Shown here: in pieces, positions 1-10,562 of the stretch
Layout of the letters: each line of letters begins with the position of its first letter
Position numbering within the stretch: position 1 is the stretch's first letter
Assembly: GCA_021808525.1 (NCBI GenBank)
Contig: JAKBBK010000006.1
Span: forward strand, 1-64,000
Reading direction: 5' to 3'
DNA: 64,000 nucleotides
Origin: Pseudomonadota bacterium
GTDB taxonomy: Bacteria; Pseudomonadota; Gammaproteobacteria; Burkholderiales; Burkholderiaceae_C
Program-made: the position numbers and the translations under genes
The notes under the pieces: generated by a model
Told to the model about the DNA's origin: nothing
Seen by the model: the letters and a program-made list of their open reading frames with translations, nothing else
Database searches by the model: none

Positions 1-1277
1 TCGGGATGGGCCGCGGCCGGCTTGGGTGGTGCCGAGGCGGTGTGCAGCGGCGCACTGGCCGGGCTGGTCTGGCTGCCCGGGGCGGCTGGCGCCGAGGCCG
101 CGGCGCGCGCCGCGCCCGAGGCCGGGGCGGAAGCGCTGGGGCGCGCGGGCACCGAAGCCGCCGCGGCCGCGGCCGATGCGTGGGCCGCGGCCTGTGGCGC
201 CGAGGCCGCGGGTGCGACGCCCGGCTGCATCGAGCGAGCCGCGGCGCTGGCGCTGGCCGCCAGCTTGGCCAGCGCGGCCACGTCGGCCTTCGCCGCAGCC
301 AGCTTGGCCGCCAGGGCTTCGGCCTGCTTCTGCGCGGCGATCCAGTTCGCCTCCGCGGTCTGTCCCGGGGCCGCAACCCCGGCCTGGCTCAGGCGCAGCT
401 GGGACTGAGGTCCCGAGGCGCCAGAGCCGGGTTCCTGCACGCGCGCCTGCACGCTGCCGTGCATGCGGCGCGCCGGGCCGCCGGCCTGGGTCGGGCTGAG
501 CTCGGCCAGGCGCCTGCGATAGGCGGCGAAATCCCCGCTGTGGGCGACGATGATCTGGTGGGCCTGGCCGGCGCTGATGGCGTCGGCCTGGCCGGCCGAA
601 GGCACCTTCAGCACGGCCCCCGCACGCAGTCGGTTGATGTCGCCGTCGATGAAGGCCCCCTGGTTGGCGCTGTACAGCGCCGCCAGCATCTGGTCCAGCG
701 ACACCTCGCCGCCGGCATAGGAGCGAGCGATCGAGAACAGGGTATCCCCGCGCTGCACGGTGTAGCCCGAACGCGAAGCCGGGCTCCGGGGCGCCGCCGG
801 CAGGGTGCGCTGCACGGCGTGGGCCAGGGGAGCCGGCGCCTGCGGCACGATGGGCGCCACGCCGGGTTCGCGAAAGCCCGGGGGATCCAGCAGCAGGGTG
901 TAGTTGCGGGTGATCTCCCCGCTGGACCAGTCGGCGCGCAGCAACAGGTCGACGAAGGGCTCGTGCACGGGGCGCGTGCCGCTCAGGTGCAGGTAGGGAT
1001 GCCCGGCGGCATCCTGGCGCAGCAGGACGGTCGCCCCCTGCAGCGCGTCGCTGTAGTTCAGGTGGCGCGCCTCGTACATCGAATCCGGCGCGACCCCGAC
1101 CCGCAAGGACTGCGCCTCGTCGGGGGTGATCTGGGTGATTTCGATGTTCGCGCTCAGCGGCTGGCCGAGCGTGGACAGCACCACCACATGCCCGAGGCCG
1201 AAGGCCCCGGCCAGCGGTACGGCTCCCGGCAGTGCCGCCAGACAAGCCACACCCATTGCTTGACGCCATTTGGCCAC
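1..1277 (-). CDS. fimV: FimV-like polar pilus assembly protein, N-terminal part (cut by left edge)
   Basis: FimV family proteins are inner-membrane/periplasmic peptidoglycan-binding proteins that help place type IV pili and other machines at the cell pole. The N-terminus has a signal-like hydrophobic stretch ending before AFGLGHVVVLSTLGQPLSA, the typical FimV opening. A LysM domain (SGYTVQRGDTLFSIARSY) follows at about residues 165-215, then an Ala/Gln-rich coiled region. The C-terminal part lies beyond base 1. I prefer the GTG at 1277 because AGGGGA ends 6 bases before it; an in-frame ATG at 1298 lies upstream but has no such site. It reads away from asd in the same direction, as in other Burkholderiales, and fits with pilT/pilU elsewhere in this window. 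Confidence 0.88.
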   Translation of the reverse strand, partial: MAKWRQAMGVACLAALPGAVPLAGAFGLGHVVVLSTLGQPLSANIEITQITPDEAQSLRVGVAPDSMYEARHLNYSDALQGATVLLRQDAAGHPYLHLSGTRPVHEPFVDLLLRADWSSGEITRNYTLLLDPPGFREPGVAPIVPQAPAPLAHAVQRTLPAAPRSPASRSGYTVQRGDTLFSIARSYAGGEVSLDQMLAALYSANQGAFIDGDINRLRAGAVLKVPSAGQADAISAGQAHQIIVAHSGDFAAYRRRLAELSPTQAGGPARRMHGSVQARVQEPGSGASGPQSQLRLSQAGVAAPGQTAEANWIAAQKQAEALAAKLAAAKADVAALAKLAASASAAARSMQPGVAPAASAPQAAAHASAAAAAASVPARPSASAPASGAARAAASAPAAPGSQTSPASAPLHTASAPPKPAAAHP

Positions 1278-1403
1278 GTTGCTTCCCCTGATCTGCATGG
1301 TTGCCCGGCTACGCGTGCGAATCCGCCCGCAGGCTCATCCATCGCTTCAATGCACGCCCCCATCCCCTTGATTGCAAACTGCGTTGCAGGGGTTTCGCAT
1401 GCG

Positions 1404-1409
1404 ATAGTA
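1404..1409 (-). promoter_or_regulatory. possible -10 box for fimV
   Basis: TACTAT on the minus strand stands in the less GC-rich gap between asd and fimV, about 127 bases before the fimV GTG. I see no good -35 box at the right distance, so this is tentative. Confidence 0.3.
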
Positions 1410-1513
1410 ACCAATCGTCCCCCGGAAACCGGCAGGAATTGGCGTTGCGCCCCGAATCGGCGTGGCGCGCATGCAAACCGGCGGCCCCAAAAGACCGCCG
1501 GATGGAACGCTGC

Positions 1514-2620
1514 TCAAGCCTGCAAAAGAATGCGCAACATCCGGCGCAACGGCTCCGCTGCCCCCCACAACAACTGGTCGCCCACGGTAAATGCACTCAG
1601 GTACTCCGGACCCATGGCCATCTTGCGCAGGCGCCCGACCGGGATCCCCAGCGTGCCGGTGACCGCCACCGGGGTGAGCTCGCGCATGCTCGCCTCACGG
1701 GTGTTCGGAACCACCTTGACCCACTCGTTATCCGCGGCAATCATGGCCTCGATCTCGGTCAACGGCACGTCCCGGCGCAACTTGAAGGTCAGCGCCTGGC
1801 TGTGGCAGCGCATGGCGCCGACGCGCACGCACAGCCCGTCCACCGGCACGGGCTGGGCCTGGCCCAGGATCTTGTTGGTCTCGGCGCCGGCCTTCCATTC
1901 CTCGCGCGACACGCCCTTGCCCAGGTCCTTGTCGATCCAGGGAATCAGGCTGCCTCCCAGCGGAACCTCGAAATGACGCATGTCCGCTTCGGGCAGGGCG
2001 CGCTGGGTCTCGATGACGCCACGGTCGATGTCCAGGATGGCCGAGGCGGGGTCGTCCAGCAGCCCGCGCACCGCCGCGTTCAGGGTGCCGAACTGGGTGA
2101 GCAGCTCGCGCATGTGCTGCGCGCCGCCCCCCGAGGCGGCCTGGTAGGTCATGGAGCTCATCCACTCGACCAGGCCCGCCTTGAACAGCGCGCCCACGCC
2201 CATCAACATGCAGCTGACCGTGCAATTGCCGCCGATCCAGTTGCGCCCGCCACGCGCCAGCGCGGCGTCGATCACCGGCCGGTTCACCGGGTCCAGCACG
2301 ATCACCGCGTCCTCGCGCATGCGCAGCGTGGAGGCCGCGTCGATCCAGTGCCCCTTCCAGCCGGTGGCGCGCAGGGGCTCGAACACGGCGCTGGTGTAGT
2401 CGCCGCCCTGCGCGGTCAGGACGATGTCGCAGGCGCGCAGCGCCTGCAGGTCGGAGGCGTCCTGCAGCGCCGAACCGTCGGGGGCCCGGCCCCCGGCGTT
2501 GCTGGTCGAGAAGTACACCGCCTCGATGAGATCGAGGTCCCCCTCGGCGCGCATGCGTTGCATGAGCACCGAACCCACCATCCCTCGCCAGCCCACCAGG
2601 CCGACACGCTGCTTTGCCAT
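1514..2620 (-). CDS. asd: aspartate-semialdehyde dehydrogenase
   Basis: Reduces aspartyl phosphate to aspartate semialdehyde with NADPH, the branch point to lysine, diaminopimelate, threonine and methionine. The 368-residue length is usual for the Gram-negative type. The N-terminal nucleotide motif is [10 protein letters not shown] (residues 7-16), the catalytic cysteine is Cys133 in [10 protein letters not shown], and the later [16 protein letters not shown] segment holds the catalytic His region. AGGAAG stands 8 bases before the ATG. It follows leuB by 40 bases and is probably read from the leu operon, an order I know from Burkholderia and relatives. Confidence 0.96.
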   Translation of the reverse strand: MAKQRVGLVGWRGMVGSVLMQRMRAEGDLDLIEAVYFSTSNAGGRAPDGSALQDASDLQALRACDIVLTAQGGDYTSAVFEPLRATGWKGHWIDAASTLRMREDAVIVLDPVNRPVIDAALARGGRNWIGGNCTVSCMLMGVGALFKAGLVEWMSSMTYQAASGGGAQHMRELLTQFGTLNAAVRGLLDDPASAILDIDRGVIETQRALPEADMRHFEVPLGGSLIPWIDKDLGKGVSREEWKAGAETNKILGQAQPVPVDGLCVRVGAMRCHSQALTFKLRRDVPLTEIEAMIAADNEWVKVVPNTREASMRELTPVAVTGTLGIPVGRLRKMAMGPEYLSAFTVGDQLLWGAAEPLRRMLRILLQA

Positions 2621-2660
2621 GTTCTTGACTTCCTAGGATTTCCGAATTCGGGGGCCCGTC

Positions 2661-3755
2661 TCAGCCCAGCGCCGCGACCACCGCGTCGCCCATGCCGGCC
2701 GTGCCCACGCTGGCCTGCCCGGGCTCGGCGATGTCGGCGGTGCGCAGGCCCTGGCGCAGCACCTCGCGCACGGCCTTTTCCACGCGCTGCGCGGCCTGCG
2801 GCTGGCCCAGGGAGTAGCGCAGCATCATGGCCGCGCTGAGGATGGTGGCCAGGGGGTTGGCCAGGCCTCGCCCGGCAATGTCGGGGGCGGAGCCGTGCGA
2901 GGGCTCGTACAGGCCGCGACCTTGCTCGTTCAGCGAGGCCGAGGGCAGCATGCCGATGGAGCCGGTGAGCATCGCGGCCTCGTCGGACAGGATGTCGCCG
3001 AACATGTTGCCCGTGACCACCACGTCGAATTTCTTGGGCGCGCGCACCAGTTGCATGGCCGCGTTGTCCACGTACATATGTTCCAGCTCGATGTCCGGAT
3101 ACTGTGCATGGACCTCGGTGACCACGTCCTTCCAGAACTGGAAGGTCTCCAGCACGTTGGCCTTGTCCACGCTGGTCACGCGCCCGGCATGCCCGGCTGC
3201 CTTGCGGGTGCGCGCGGCCTGGAAGGCCACGTGGGCGATGCGCTCGATCTCCGGGCGGCTGTAGCGCATGGTGTCGAAGGCTTCCGGCTGGCCCGCGAAG
3301 GCACCGTCGGGGGCATCGCGGCGCCCGCGGGGCTGGCCGAAGTAGATGTCGCCCGTGAGTTCACGCACGATGAGGATGTCCAGGCCGGACACGACCTCCG
3401 CCTTGAGCGAGGAGGCCTGCGCGAGCTCGGGGTACAGGATGGCCGGGCGCAGGTTGGCGAACAGGCCCAGGTTCTTGCGCAGGCCCAGGATGGCCTGCTC
3501 CGGGCGCAACGCGCGCTCGAGCCGGTCGAAACGCGGATCCCCGACGGCCCCGAACAACACCGCGTCGGCCCGCTGCGCGAGCGCCAGCGTGGCGGCGGGA
3601 AGGGGGTGCCCGTGGCGCTCGTAGGCCGTGCCGCCGACGTCGGCGAACTCGAATTCGAGCTTCAGGCCGTCGGCGCGCAGGCGCTGGAGCACGCGCATGG
3701 CCTGCTCGATGATTTCAGGGCCGATGCCGTCGCCGGGCAGGACTGCGATGTTCAT
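2661..3755 (-). CDS. leuB: 3-isopropylmalate dehydrogenase
   Basis: Third step of leucine synthesis: NAD-dependent oxidative decarboxylation of 3-isopropylmalate in the cytoplasm. The 364-residue protein starts [15 protein letters not shown], the family hallmark, so I place the start at the ATG at 3755, not at an upstream codon inside leuD. The substrate loop [15 protein letters not shown] and the [16 protein letters not shown] and [18 protein letters not shown] blocks are all present. It lies 32 bases after leuD and 40 bases before asd on the same strand. Confidence 0.96.
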   Translation of the reverse strand: MNIAVLPGDGIGPEIIEQAMRVLQRLRADGLKLEFEFADVGGTAYERHGHPLPAATLALAQRADAVLFGAVGDPRFDRLERALRPEQAILGLRKNLGLFANLRPAILYPELAQASSLKAEVVSGLDILIVRELTGDIYFGQPRGRRDAPDGAFAGQPEAFDTMRYSRPEIERIAHVAFQAARTRKAAGHAGRVTSVDKANVLETFQFWKDVVTEVHAQYPDIELEHMYVDNAAMQLVRAPKKFDVVVTGNMFGDILSDEAAMLTGSIGMLPSASLNEQGRGLYEPSHGSAPDIAGRGLANPLATILSAAMMLRYSLGQPQAAQRVEKAVREVLRQGLRTADIAEPGQASVGTAGMGDAVVAALG

Positions 3756-3787
3756 GCGATTCGCTTTCTGGAAGGAGGGCCGGGGAA

Positions 3788-4435
3788 TCAGAGGATGCGG
3801 TGCGCCAGCCAGGGCATGCGCGCGATGCGCTCCGCCTCGAAGGCGCGCACCTTGTCCGCCTTGCGCAGGGTCAGGCCGATCTCGTCGAGACCGCCCACCA
3901 GGCAGTGCTTGCGGAACTCGGTGATCTCGAAGGGCAGCTCGGATCCGTCGGGCTTGACCACCCGCTGGCGCGGCAGGTCCACGGTCAGCGCGTAGCCGGG
4001 GAAGGCCGCCACCTCGTCGAACATGCGGGCCACCTCGTGCTCGGGCAGCACGATGGGAAGCAGGCCCGTCTTGAAACAGTTGTTGAAGAAGATGTCGGCG
4101 AAGGAGGAACCGATCACGGCGCGGATGCCCCATTGCTCGATGGCCCAGGGCGCGTGCTCGCGCGAGGAACCGCAGCCGAAATTCTTGCGCGCCAGCATGA
4201 TGCTGGCGCCCTGGTAGCGCGGCTGGTTGAGCACGAAGTCCGGATTCGGCTTGCGCGACGCCGGATCCTGCCCCGGCTCCCCATGGTCCAGGTAGCGCCA
4301 TTCGTCGAACAGGTTGGGGCCGAAGCCGGTGCGACGAATGGACTTGAGGAACTGCTTGGGGATGATCGCGTCGGTGTCGACGTTTTCACGGTCGATGGGC
4401 ACCACCACGCCCTGGTGCACGGTGAAGGCTTGCAT
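3788..4435 (-). CDS. leuD: 3-isopropylmalate dehydratase small subunit
   Basis: Pairs with LeuC to isomerise 2-isopropylmalate to 3-isopropylmalate. It is the swivelling aconitase domain: the region reading [18 protein letters not shown] is the usual substrate-contact loop. I start at [11 protein letters not shown] (ATG at 4435) since AGGAAG precedes it by 9 bases and the resulting 215 residues match the family; an in-frame ATG at 4459 would add eight residues that are not typical. It follows leuC by 42 bases. Confidence 0.95.
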   Translation of the reverse strand: MQAFTVHQGVVVPIDRENVDTDAIIPKQFLKSIRRTGFGPNLFDEWRYLDHGEPGQDPASRKPNPDFVLNQPRYQGASIMLARKNFGCGSSREHAPWAIEQWGIRAVIGSSFADIFFNNCFKTGLLPIVLPEHEVARMFDEVAAFPGYALTVDLPRQRVVKPDGSELPFEITEFRKHCLVGGLDEIGLTLRKADKVRAFEAERIARMPWLAHRIL

Positions 4436-4477
4436 GGCTACTGGCTTCCTGGTTGGCAAGGGCCCGGGCCGCTCGGC

Positions 4478-5878
4478 TCAGGCCCCTCGCACGTCGACGA
4501 AATGGCCGGCCACGGCCGCGGCCGCGGCCATCGCCGGGCTCAGCAGGTGCGTGCGCCCGCCCTGGCCCTGGCGCCCCTCGAAATTGCGGTTCGAGGTGGA
4601 GGCGCAGCGCTCGCCAGGCTCCAGGCGATCGGCGTTCATGGCCAGGCACATGGAACAGCCCGGCTCGCGCCATTCGAAGCCCGCGGCCAGGAAGATCTTG
4701 TCCAGCCCCTCGCGCTCGGCCTGCGCCTTGACCAGCCCGGAGCCCGGCACCGCCAGCGCCAGGCGCACGTTCGGGGCGATGCGCTTGCCCGCCAGCACCT
4801 TGGCCGCCTCGCGCAGGTCCTCGATGCGCGAGTTGGTGCACGAGCCGATGAACACCTTGTCGATGCGAATGTCCGCGATCGGCTTGCCGGGCTGCAGGTT
4901 CATGTATTCCAGCGCCCGCTCCATCGCCGCGCGCTTGACCGGATCGGCCTGCTTCTCCGGATCCGGCACGCGCTCGTCGATGGCCACCACCATCTCGGGC
5001 GAGGTGCCCCAGGTGACTTGCGGGCGCACCGTGGCGGCGTCCAGTTCCACGCGCAGGTCGAAGTTCGCCTGCGCATCGGAGTGCAGGCCGCGCCAGTAGC
5101 GCACGGCCTGCTCCCACTCGACCCCGGTGGGCGCATAGGGACGACCCTGGATGTAGCGCAGCGTGGTCTCGTCCACGGCCACCAGGCCGGCGCGCGCGCC
5201 GGCCTCGATGGCCATGTTGCACAGGGTCATGCGCCCTTCCATGCTCAGCGCACGCACCGCCGGACCCGCGAACTCGATGGTGCAGCCGGTGCCGCCCGCG
5301 GTGCCGATGCGGCCGATCACGGCCAGCGCCAGGTCCTTCGCGGTACACCCCGGGCCCAGGCTGCCGCCGACCCACACCAGCATGTTCTTCATCTTGCGCG
5401 CCAGCAGGGTCTGCGTGGCCAGCACATGCTCGACCTCGCTGGTGCCGATGCCGAAGGCCAGCGCGCCGAAGGCGCCGTGGGTGCTGGTGTGCGAATCCCC
5501 GCAGACCACCGTCATGCCCGGCAGCGTCGCGCCCTGCTCGGGGCCGATGACGTGCACGATGCCCTGGCGGCGGTCGTTCATCTTGAACTGGGTGATGCCC
5601 TGGGCGTCGCAATTGCGGTCGAGGGTCTCCACCTGCAGGCGCGACACCGCATCGGCGATGCCCTCGGCCCGGTTGGTGGTCGGCACGTTGTGATCCGACA
5701 CGGCCAGGTTGGCGCTGATGCGCCACACCTTGCGCCCGGCCAGTTCCAGGCCCTCGAAGGCCTGCGGGCTGGTCACCTCGTGCACCAGGTGGCGGTCGAT
5801 GTACAGCAACGCGGTGCCGTCGGAATCGACGTCCACCACGTGCTCGTCCCAGAGTTTGTCGTAAAGCGTGCGTGCCAT
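4478..5878 (-). CDS. leuC: 3-isopropylmalate dehydratase large subunit
   Basis: Large subunit of isopropylmalate isomerase, carrying the [4Fe-4S] cluster. The three cluster cysteines are visible: Cys347 (FIGSCTNSR), Cys408 and Cys411 (GCSMC). [24 protein letters not shown] near residue 128 is the aconitase-family active-site block. The 466 residues are full length. It is the first gene of a leuC-leuD-leuB-asd run. I see no leucine-rich leader peptide or T-box upstream. TAAAAT at 5954-5959 on the minus strand could be its -10 box, but lacks a good partner -35. Confidence 0.96.
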   Translation of the reverse strand: MARTLYDKLWDEHVVDVDSDGTALLYIDRHLVHEVTSPQAFEGLELAGRKVWRISANLAVSDHNVPTTNRAEGIADAVSRLQVETLDRNCDAQGITQFKMNDRRQGIVHVIGPEQGATLPGMTVVCGDSHTSTHGAFGALAFGIGTSEVEHVLATQTLLARKMKNMLVWVGGSLGPGCTAKDLALAVIGRIGTAGGTGCTIEFAGPAVRALSMEGRMTLCNMAIEAGARAGLVAVDETTLRYIQGRPYAPTGVEWEQAVRYWRGLHSDAQANFDLRVELDAATVRPQVTWGTSPEMVVAIDERVPDPEKQADPVKRAAMERALEYMNLQPGKPIADIRIDKVFIGSCTNSRIEDLREAAKVLAGKRIAPNVRLALAVPGSGLVKAQAEREGLDKIFLAAGFEWREPGCSMCLAMNADRLEPGERCASTSNRNFEGRQGQGGRTHLLSPAMAAAAAVAGHFVDVRGA

Positions 5879-5912
5879 CGCGGTCGGGCCGGCTTGCGGC
5901 GCAGGAGAAACG

Positions 5913-5952
5913 AAAAGGGTCCGCCGCGCATCACCGCGCGGGCAAGACCCTT
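5913..5952 (-). terminator. hairpin with T tract, probable gltA terminator
   Basis: Read on the minus strand, AAGGGTC pairs with GACCCTT around an inner CCGCGC/GCGCGG stem, and the outer 3' arm runs into TTTT. It stands between the gltA stop (6039) and the leuC start (5878). It could equally act as a leader hairpin of leuC if transcription starts near 5947. Confidence 0.5.
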
Positions 5953-6012
5953 GATTTTAGCGGGGTTATCGCGTTTCCAGGGCCCGGCCCGCAAGCCGGC
6001 GCCTGGGCGCGA

Positions 6013-6030
6013 ACACCCGCTGTCGGGTGT
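6013..6030 (-). terminator. short hairpin just after gltA
   Basis: ACACCCG and CGGGTGT form a perfect 7-bp stem with a 4-base loop starting 9 bases beyond the gltA stop. No T run follows, so it may only stabilise the 3' end. Confidence 0.35.
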
Positions 6031-6038
6031 CGGCCTGC

Positions 6039-7352
6039 TTAACGACGCTGGGCCAGAGGCACCACGGCCCGGGTGGCCGAGCCGGTGAACAGCTGGCGCG
6101 GACGTCCGATCTTGTACTCGGGGTCGGAGATCATCTCGTTGAGCTGGGCGATCCAGCCCACGGTACGCGCCAGCGCGAAAATCGCCGTGAACAGCGACAC
6201 CGGCACGCCGATGGCCTTTTGCACGATGCCCGAGTAGAAGTCCACGTTCGGGTAGAGCTTGCGCTGGATGAAGTAATCGTCCTCCAGGGCGATCTTCTCC
6301 AGGGTCATGGCCAGCTTGAACAGCGGGTCGTCGTGCAGGCCCAGCGCGTCCAGCACCTCGTGGCAGGTCTCGCGCATCAGCTTGGCGCGCGGGTCGTAGT
6401 TCTTGTACACCCGGTGGCCGAAGCCCATCAGGCGCACCGAGGAGTTCTTGTCCTTGACCTTCTCGATGAACTCGCCGATCCTGGCCACGCCGCCGTTGGC
6501 CTGGATGTCGTAGAGCATGTTCAGGCAGGCCTCGTTGGCCCCGCCATGCGCCGGGCCCCACAGGCAGGCCACGCCGGCGGCGATGGCCGCGAAGGGGTTG
6601 GTGCCGCTGGAGGCGCACAGGCGCACGGTGGAGGTGGAGGCGTTCTGCTCGTGGTCGGCGTGCAGGATGAAGATGCGGTCCAGCGCGCGCTCGATCACCG
6701 GACTGGGCACGTAGTCCTCGCAGGGCGTGGCCCACATCATGCGCATGAAATTCCCGGCGTAGCTCAGGTTGTTCTGCGGGTACATGTACGGCTGGCCCAT
6801 GTTGTACTTGTAGGCCATGGCCACCAGCGTGGGCATCTTGGCGATCAGGCGGATCGCCGAGATGTCGCGCTGCGCCGCGTCGTTCAGGTTGATGGAGTCG
6901 GGGTAGAAGGCCGACATGGCGCCGACCAGGCCGGTCAGCACGGCCATCGGGTGGGCGTCGCGACGGAAGCCGCGCAGGAAGAACTGCATCTGCTCGTTGA
7001 CCATCGTGTGCTGGGTCACGCGGCGCACGAAATCGGCCTTCTGCTCGACGTTGGGCAGCTCGCCGTACAGGATCAGGTAGCAGGTCTCCATGTAGTCGCA
7101 TTCGACCGCCAGCTGCTCGATCGGGTAGCCGCGATACAGCAGTTCGCCCTTGTCGCCGTCGATGTAGGTGATGGCGGAATTGCAGGAAGCGGTGGACAGG
7201 AAGCCGGGGTCGTAGGTGAACTTGCCGGTCTGTCCGTACAGCTTGCGGATGTCGATCACGTCCGGACCGACCGAGCCCTTGTAGATCGGCAGTTCGATGC
7301 TGGGCGCGCCGTCGGAGAAGGACAGCGTGGCTTTGACGTCGGAAGGCTTCAT
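6039..7352 (-). CDS. gltA: citrate synthase (type II, hexameric)
   Basis: Condenses oxaloacetate and acetyl-CoA to citrate, the entry step of the TCA cycle. The 437 residues match the NADH-sensitive Gram-negative type II enzyme. The catalytic triad can be placed at His269 ([11 protein letters not shown]), His313 ([14 protein letters not shown]) and Asp371 (NVDFYSG). GGAG lies about 7 bases before the ATG. It is the last gene of the GntR-sdhCDAB-sdhE-gltA run, 50 bases after sdhE, so succinate dehydrogenase and citrate synthase are probably made together. Confidence 0.97.
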   Translation of the reverse strand: MKPSDVKATLSFSDGAPSIELPIYKGSVGPDVIDIRKLYGQTGKFTYDPGFLSTASCNSAITYIDGDKGELLYRGYPIEQLAVECDYMETCYLILYGELPNVEQKADFVRRVTQHTMVNEQMQFFLRGFRRDAHPMAVLTGLVGAMSAFYPDSINLNDAAQRDISAIRLIAKMPTLVAMAYKYNMGQPYMYPQNNLSYAGNFMRMMWATPCEDYVPSPVIERALDRIFILHADHEQNASTSTVRLCASSGTNPFAAIAAGVACLWGPAHGGANEACLNMLYDIQANGGVARIGEFIEKVKDKNSSVRLMGFGHRVYKNYDPRAKLMRETCHEVLDALGLHDDPLFKLAMTLEKIALEDDYFIQRKLYPNVDFYSGIVQKAIGVPVSLFTAIFALARTVGWIAQLNEMISDPEYKIGRPRQLFTGSATRAVVPLAQRR

Positions 7353-7402
7353 GGGGGGCTCCGGGGGTTGGGGGTGACGGCCGCGCTTCTGCGCGACGCG
7401 GC

Positions 7403-7687
7403 TCAGTCGCGCAGCATGTCGAGCAGGCCCAGGCGCTGCGCCGCCTGCGCCTGCGCCGGCGGCTCGATGTGCCCGAGCAGCAGCGCCAGCAGCGTGTTGT
7501 CGTCAAGTTCGAGCAATTCGCCCAGGGCCGCCGCGCGGGCGGGGTCCAGGCAATCGCCGTGACGGGCGAAAAACCGCGTGAACATCAGATCGTTCTCCAG
7601 CAGTCCGCGGCGCGCGCGCCAGCGCAGTCTGCGCAAGGCGGCGGCGTGCTCCTCGGAAGGTTCCGGGCTGCCGGAGGCGGGACTCAT
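7403..7687 (-). CDS. sdhE: succinate dehydrogenase flavinylation factor SdhE
   Basis: Small helical protein (94 residues) that helps attach FAD covalently to SdhA. The family motif [15 protein letters not shown] (near residues 27-41) is present; the RGxxE core is what contacts the flavoprotein. It begins 7 bases after the sdhB stop with only a weak ribosome site, which suggests translational coupling. Placement between sdhB and gltA is usual in Burkholderiales. Confidence 0.93.
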   Translation of the reverse strand: MSPASGSPEPSEEHAAALRRLRWRARRGLLENDLMFTRFFARHGDCLDPARAAALGELLELDDNTLLALLLGHIEPPAQAQAAQRLGLLDMLRD

Positions 7688-7694
7688 GACGATC

Positions 7695-8405
7695 TCAGAC
7701 CGCGCGACGCAGCAACATGTCCTTGATGTTGCCGATGGCCCGCGTCGGGTTGAGCTCCTTCGGGCAAACGTCGACGCAGTTCATGATGGTGTGGCAGCGG
7801 AACAGGCGGTACGGATCCTCGAGATCGTCCAGACGCGCGCCGGTGGCCTCGTCGCGGCTGTCCGCGATGAAGCGGTAGGCCTGCAGCAGCCCGGCCGGGC
7901 CGACGAACTTGTCCGGGTTCCACCAGAAACTCGGGCAGGAGGTGGAACAACTGGCGCACAGGATGCACTCGTACAGGCCGTTGAGCACCTCGCGCTGCTC
8001 GGGGCTCTGCAGGCGTTCCTTCTCGGGCGCAGGCGTGTCGTTGATCAGGTACGGCTTGACCGAGTGGTACTGCTTGAAGAACTGGGTCATGTCGACGATC
8101 AGGTCGCGGATCACCGGCAGCCCGGGCAGCGGCTTGAGCACCACCGGCTCCTTCAGCGTGAGCAGGTTGGTGGTGCAGGTCAGGCCGTTCTTGCCATTGA
8201 TGTTCATGCCGTCGGAGCCGCACACCCCTTCGCGGCAGGAGCGCCGGAAGGCCAGGGTCTCGTCGACGTCGGCCTTGATGCGCATGAGCGCATCGAGCAG
8301 CATCTTGTCGTTGTGCTGCAGCTCGACCTCGTAGTCCTGCATGTACGGCCGGGCATCGCGGTCCGGGTCGTAGCGGTAGATCGAAAACTTCATCTTGCGG
8401 GTCAT
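7695..8405 (-). CDS. sdhB: succinate dehydrogenase iron-sulfur subunit
   Basis: Carries electrons from the SdhA flavin to ubiquinone through three Fe-S clusters. The cysteine sets are clear: SCREGVCGSDGMNINGKNG followed by TC for [2Fe-2S], then CILCASCSTSCPSFWWN and CHTIMNCVDVCPKELNP for the [4Fe-4S] and [3Fe-4S] clusters. I start at MTRKMKFSIYRYDP (ATG 8405) with GGAGA 9 bases upstream, giving 236 residues. It follows sdhA by 23 bases. Confidence 0.97.
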   Translation of the reverse strand: MTRKMKFSIYRYDPDRDARPYMQDYEVELQHNDKMLLDALMRIKADVDETLAFRRSCREGVCGSDGMNINGKNGLTCTTNLLTLKEPVVLKPLPGLPVIRDLIVDMTQFFKQYHSVKPYLINDTPAPEKERLQSPEQREVLNGLYECILCASCSTSCPSFWWNPDKFVGPAGLLQAYRFIADSRDEATGARLDDLEDPYRLFRCHTIMNCVDVCPKELNPTRAIGNIKDMLLRRAV

Positions 8406-8428
8406 CAGGGTCTCCGTGTGCTGGAGAA

Positions 8429-10192
8429 TCAGAAAGTACGAGCCTTGGGCTTGAAGGTTTCCACGGTCAGCGGCTTCATCTGCACCTCGCGATAGGCCAG
8501 GCGGTTGCCGTCGCGGAACCACAGGGTGTGCTTGAGCCAGTTGGCGTCGTCGCGGTCCTGGAAGTCGCGGTGCGAATGCGCGCCGCGGCTTTCCTTGCGC
8601 GCCTCGGCGGACACGATGGTGGCCTTGGCCGTCTCGATCAGGTTCTCCACCTCCAGCGCCTCGACGCGCGCGGTGTTGAACACCTTGGACTTGTCCTTCA
8701 GGTGGATATGCTGCACGCGCTGCTCGATCTGCGCGATCTGCTCCACGCCTTCCTTGAGCAGCTCGGAGGTGCGGAACACGCCGCAGTGTTTCTGCATGCT
8801 GGCGCGGATCGAGTTGGCCACGTCCTGGATGGGCTCGCCGTCGCTCGAGGACTCGAGGCGGGCCAGGCGCGCCAGCGGCGCGTCGGCGCAATCGGCCGGC
8901 AGATCCTTGTGCGAGCCGCGCACGCGATCGCTCTCGGTGATGTGGCGCCCGGCCGAACGACCGAACACCACCAGGTCGAGCAGGGAGTTGGTGCCCAGTC
9001 GGTTCGCGCCGTGCACGCTGACGCAGGAGCACTCGCCGATGGCGTACAGCCCCTGCACCACCTGCTCGCTGCCGTCGGCGCCGACGGTGAGCACCTGGCT
9101 GTGGATGTTGGTCGGGATACCGCCCATCTGGTAGTGGATGGTGGGCACCACGGGGATCGGCTCCTTGGTGCAGTCCACGTTGGCGAACTTGCGCGCGATC
9201 TCGGCGATCGACGGCAGGCGCTTGTGGATGGTCTCCGCGCCCAGGTGGTCCAGCTTGAGCAGCACGTAGTCCTTGTGCGGACCCGCGCCGCGCCCTTCCT
9301 TGATCTCCTGGTCCATCGAGCGCGACACGAAGTCGCGCGGCGCCAGGTCCTTGTAGGTGGGCGCGTAGCGCTCCATGAAACGCTCGCCGTTGGCGTTGAG
9401 CAGGATGCCGCCCTCGCCACGCACGCCCTCGGTGATCAGCACCCCGGCACCGGCCACCCCGGTGGGGTGGAACTGCCAGAACTCCATGTCCTGCAGCGGA
9501 ATGCCGGCGCGCGCGGCCATGCCGATGCCGTCGCCGGTGTTGATGTAGGCATTGGTCGAGGCGGCGAAGATGCGCCCGGCGCCGCCGGTGGCCAGCACCG
9601 TGGACTTGGCCCGCAGCACGCTGACCTCGCCGGTCTCCATTTCCATGGCCACCACGCCCAGCACCTCGCCTTCGGCGTCGCGGATCAGGTCCAGGGCCAT
9701 CCATTCGACGAAGAAATGGGTGCGCGCGGCGACGTTCTGCTGGTACAGCGTGTGCAGCAGCGCGTGCCCCGTGCGGTCGGCGGCGGCGCAGGCGCGCTGC
9801 ACGGCCTTCTCGCCCAGGTTGGCCGTGTGGCCGCCGAAGGGACGCTGATAGATGGTGCCGTCCGGATTGCGGTCGAAGGGCATGCCCATGTGCTCGAGCT
9901 CGTACACGGCGCTGGGCGCTTCGCGGCACATGAACTCGATGGCGTCCTGGTCACCCAGGTAGTCCGAACCCTTGACGGTGTCGAACATGTGCCAGTACCA
10001 GTTGTCCTCGCTCATGTTGCCCAGCGAGGCCGAAATGCCGCCCTGGGCGGCCACGGTGTGCGAGCGGGTCGGGAACACCTTGGACAGCACGGCCACGTCC
10101 AGCCCGGCGCGCGCCAGCTGCAGCGCGCAGCGCAGGCCGGAGCCCCCGGCACCGACCACGACCACGTCGAATTTGCGTTGATTCAGTTGCAC
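8429..10192 (-). CDS. sdhA: succinate dehydrogenase flavoprotein subunit
   Basis: Oxidises succinate to fumarate with covalently bound FAD at the cytoplasmic face of the membrane complex. GAGGSGLRCALQLA (residues 14-27) is the dinucleotide fold, and His45 in RSHTVAAQGG is the FAD-linking histidine. HFHPTG and ERYAPTYKDLAPRDFVSR are the active-site blocks. The start is a GTG at 10192, three bases after the sdhD stop (TGA GCC GTG) with GGAGGG upstream; the next residues QLNQRKFDVVVVGAG agree with the family. 587 residues. Confidence 0.97.
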   Translation of the reverse strand: MQLNQRKFDVVVVGAGGSGLRCALQLARAGLDVAVLSKVFPTRSHTVAAQGGISASLGNMSEDNWYWHMFDTVKGSDYLGDQDAIEFMCREAPSAVYELEHMGMPFDRNPDGTIYQRPFGGHTANLGEKAVQRACAAADRTGHALLHTLYQQNVAARTHFFVEWMALDLIRDAEGEVLGVVAMEMETGEVSVLRAKSTVLATGGAGRIFAASTNAYINTGDGIGMAARAGIPLQDMEFWQFHPTGVAGAGVLITEGVRGEGGILLNANGERFMERYAPTYKDLAPRDFVSRSMDQEIKEGRGAGPHKDYVLLKLDHLGAETIHKRLPSIAEIARKFANVDCTKEPIPVVPTIHYQMGGIPTNIHSQVLTVGADGSEQVVQGLYAIGECSCVSVHGANRLGTNSLLDLVVFGRSAGRHITESDRVRGSHKDLPADCADAPLARLARLESSSDGEPIQDVANSIRASMQKHCGVFRTSELLKEGVEQIAQIEQRVQHIHLKDKSKVFNTARVEALEVENLIETAKATIVSAEARKESRGAHSHRDFQDRDDANWLKHTLWFRDGNRLAYREVQMKPLTVETFKPKARTF

Positions 10193-10195
10193 GGC

Positions 10196-10561
10196 TCAAA
10201 CCCTCCACAGAACCTGCACGGCACCACCGACGCAGGCAAGCAGCCACACGATGGTCAGCACCTGCAGGCTCAGGCGCAACCCGACGGGCTTGACGTAATC
10301 CATCCAGATGTCGCGCACGCCCACCCACACGTGGTAGAGCAGCGCGAGCAGGGCCACGAGGGTGAACAGCTTGGTCGCCTCGTTGGCGAACAGCGCCTGC
10401 CAGCGCGCGTAGTCCAGCTGGCCCGGCCAGAGCACGACCACCAGCATGAACACGGTGTACAGCGCCATCACCACGGCGGTCACGCGCTGGGCCAGCCAGT
10501 CGCGCAGCCCGTAGTGCGCGCCCACCACCAGGCGGTGGGATCCATAATCACTTGCGGACAT
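10196..10561 (-). CDS. sdhD: succinate dehydrogenase membrane anchor subunit
   Basis: One of two cytochrome b membrane subunits that anchor SdhAB and bind ubiquinone. The 121 residues hold three membrane helices at roughly 22-45, 56-80 and 92-115. Tyr/His residues of the quinone and heme region fall in LLYHVWVGVRDIWMDYVKP: the conserved His is in YHVWVGVRDIWMDY. The ATG starts one base after the sdhC stop (TGAGATG), so the two are coupled. Confidence 0.93.
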   Translation of the reverse strand: MSASDYGSHRLVVGAHYGLRDWLAQRVTAVVMALYTVFMLVVVLWPGQLDYARWQALFANEATKLFTLVALLALLYHVWVGVRDIWMDYVKPVGLRLSLQVLTIVWLLACVGGAVQVLWRV

Positions 10562-10562
10562 C

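Noticed and set aside
5913..5952. Leucine attenuator before leuC
   Set aside because: No leader peptide with leucine codons could be found; the hairpin is better explained as the gltA terminator.
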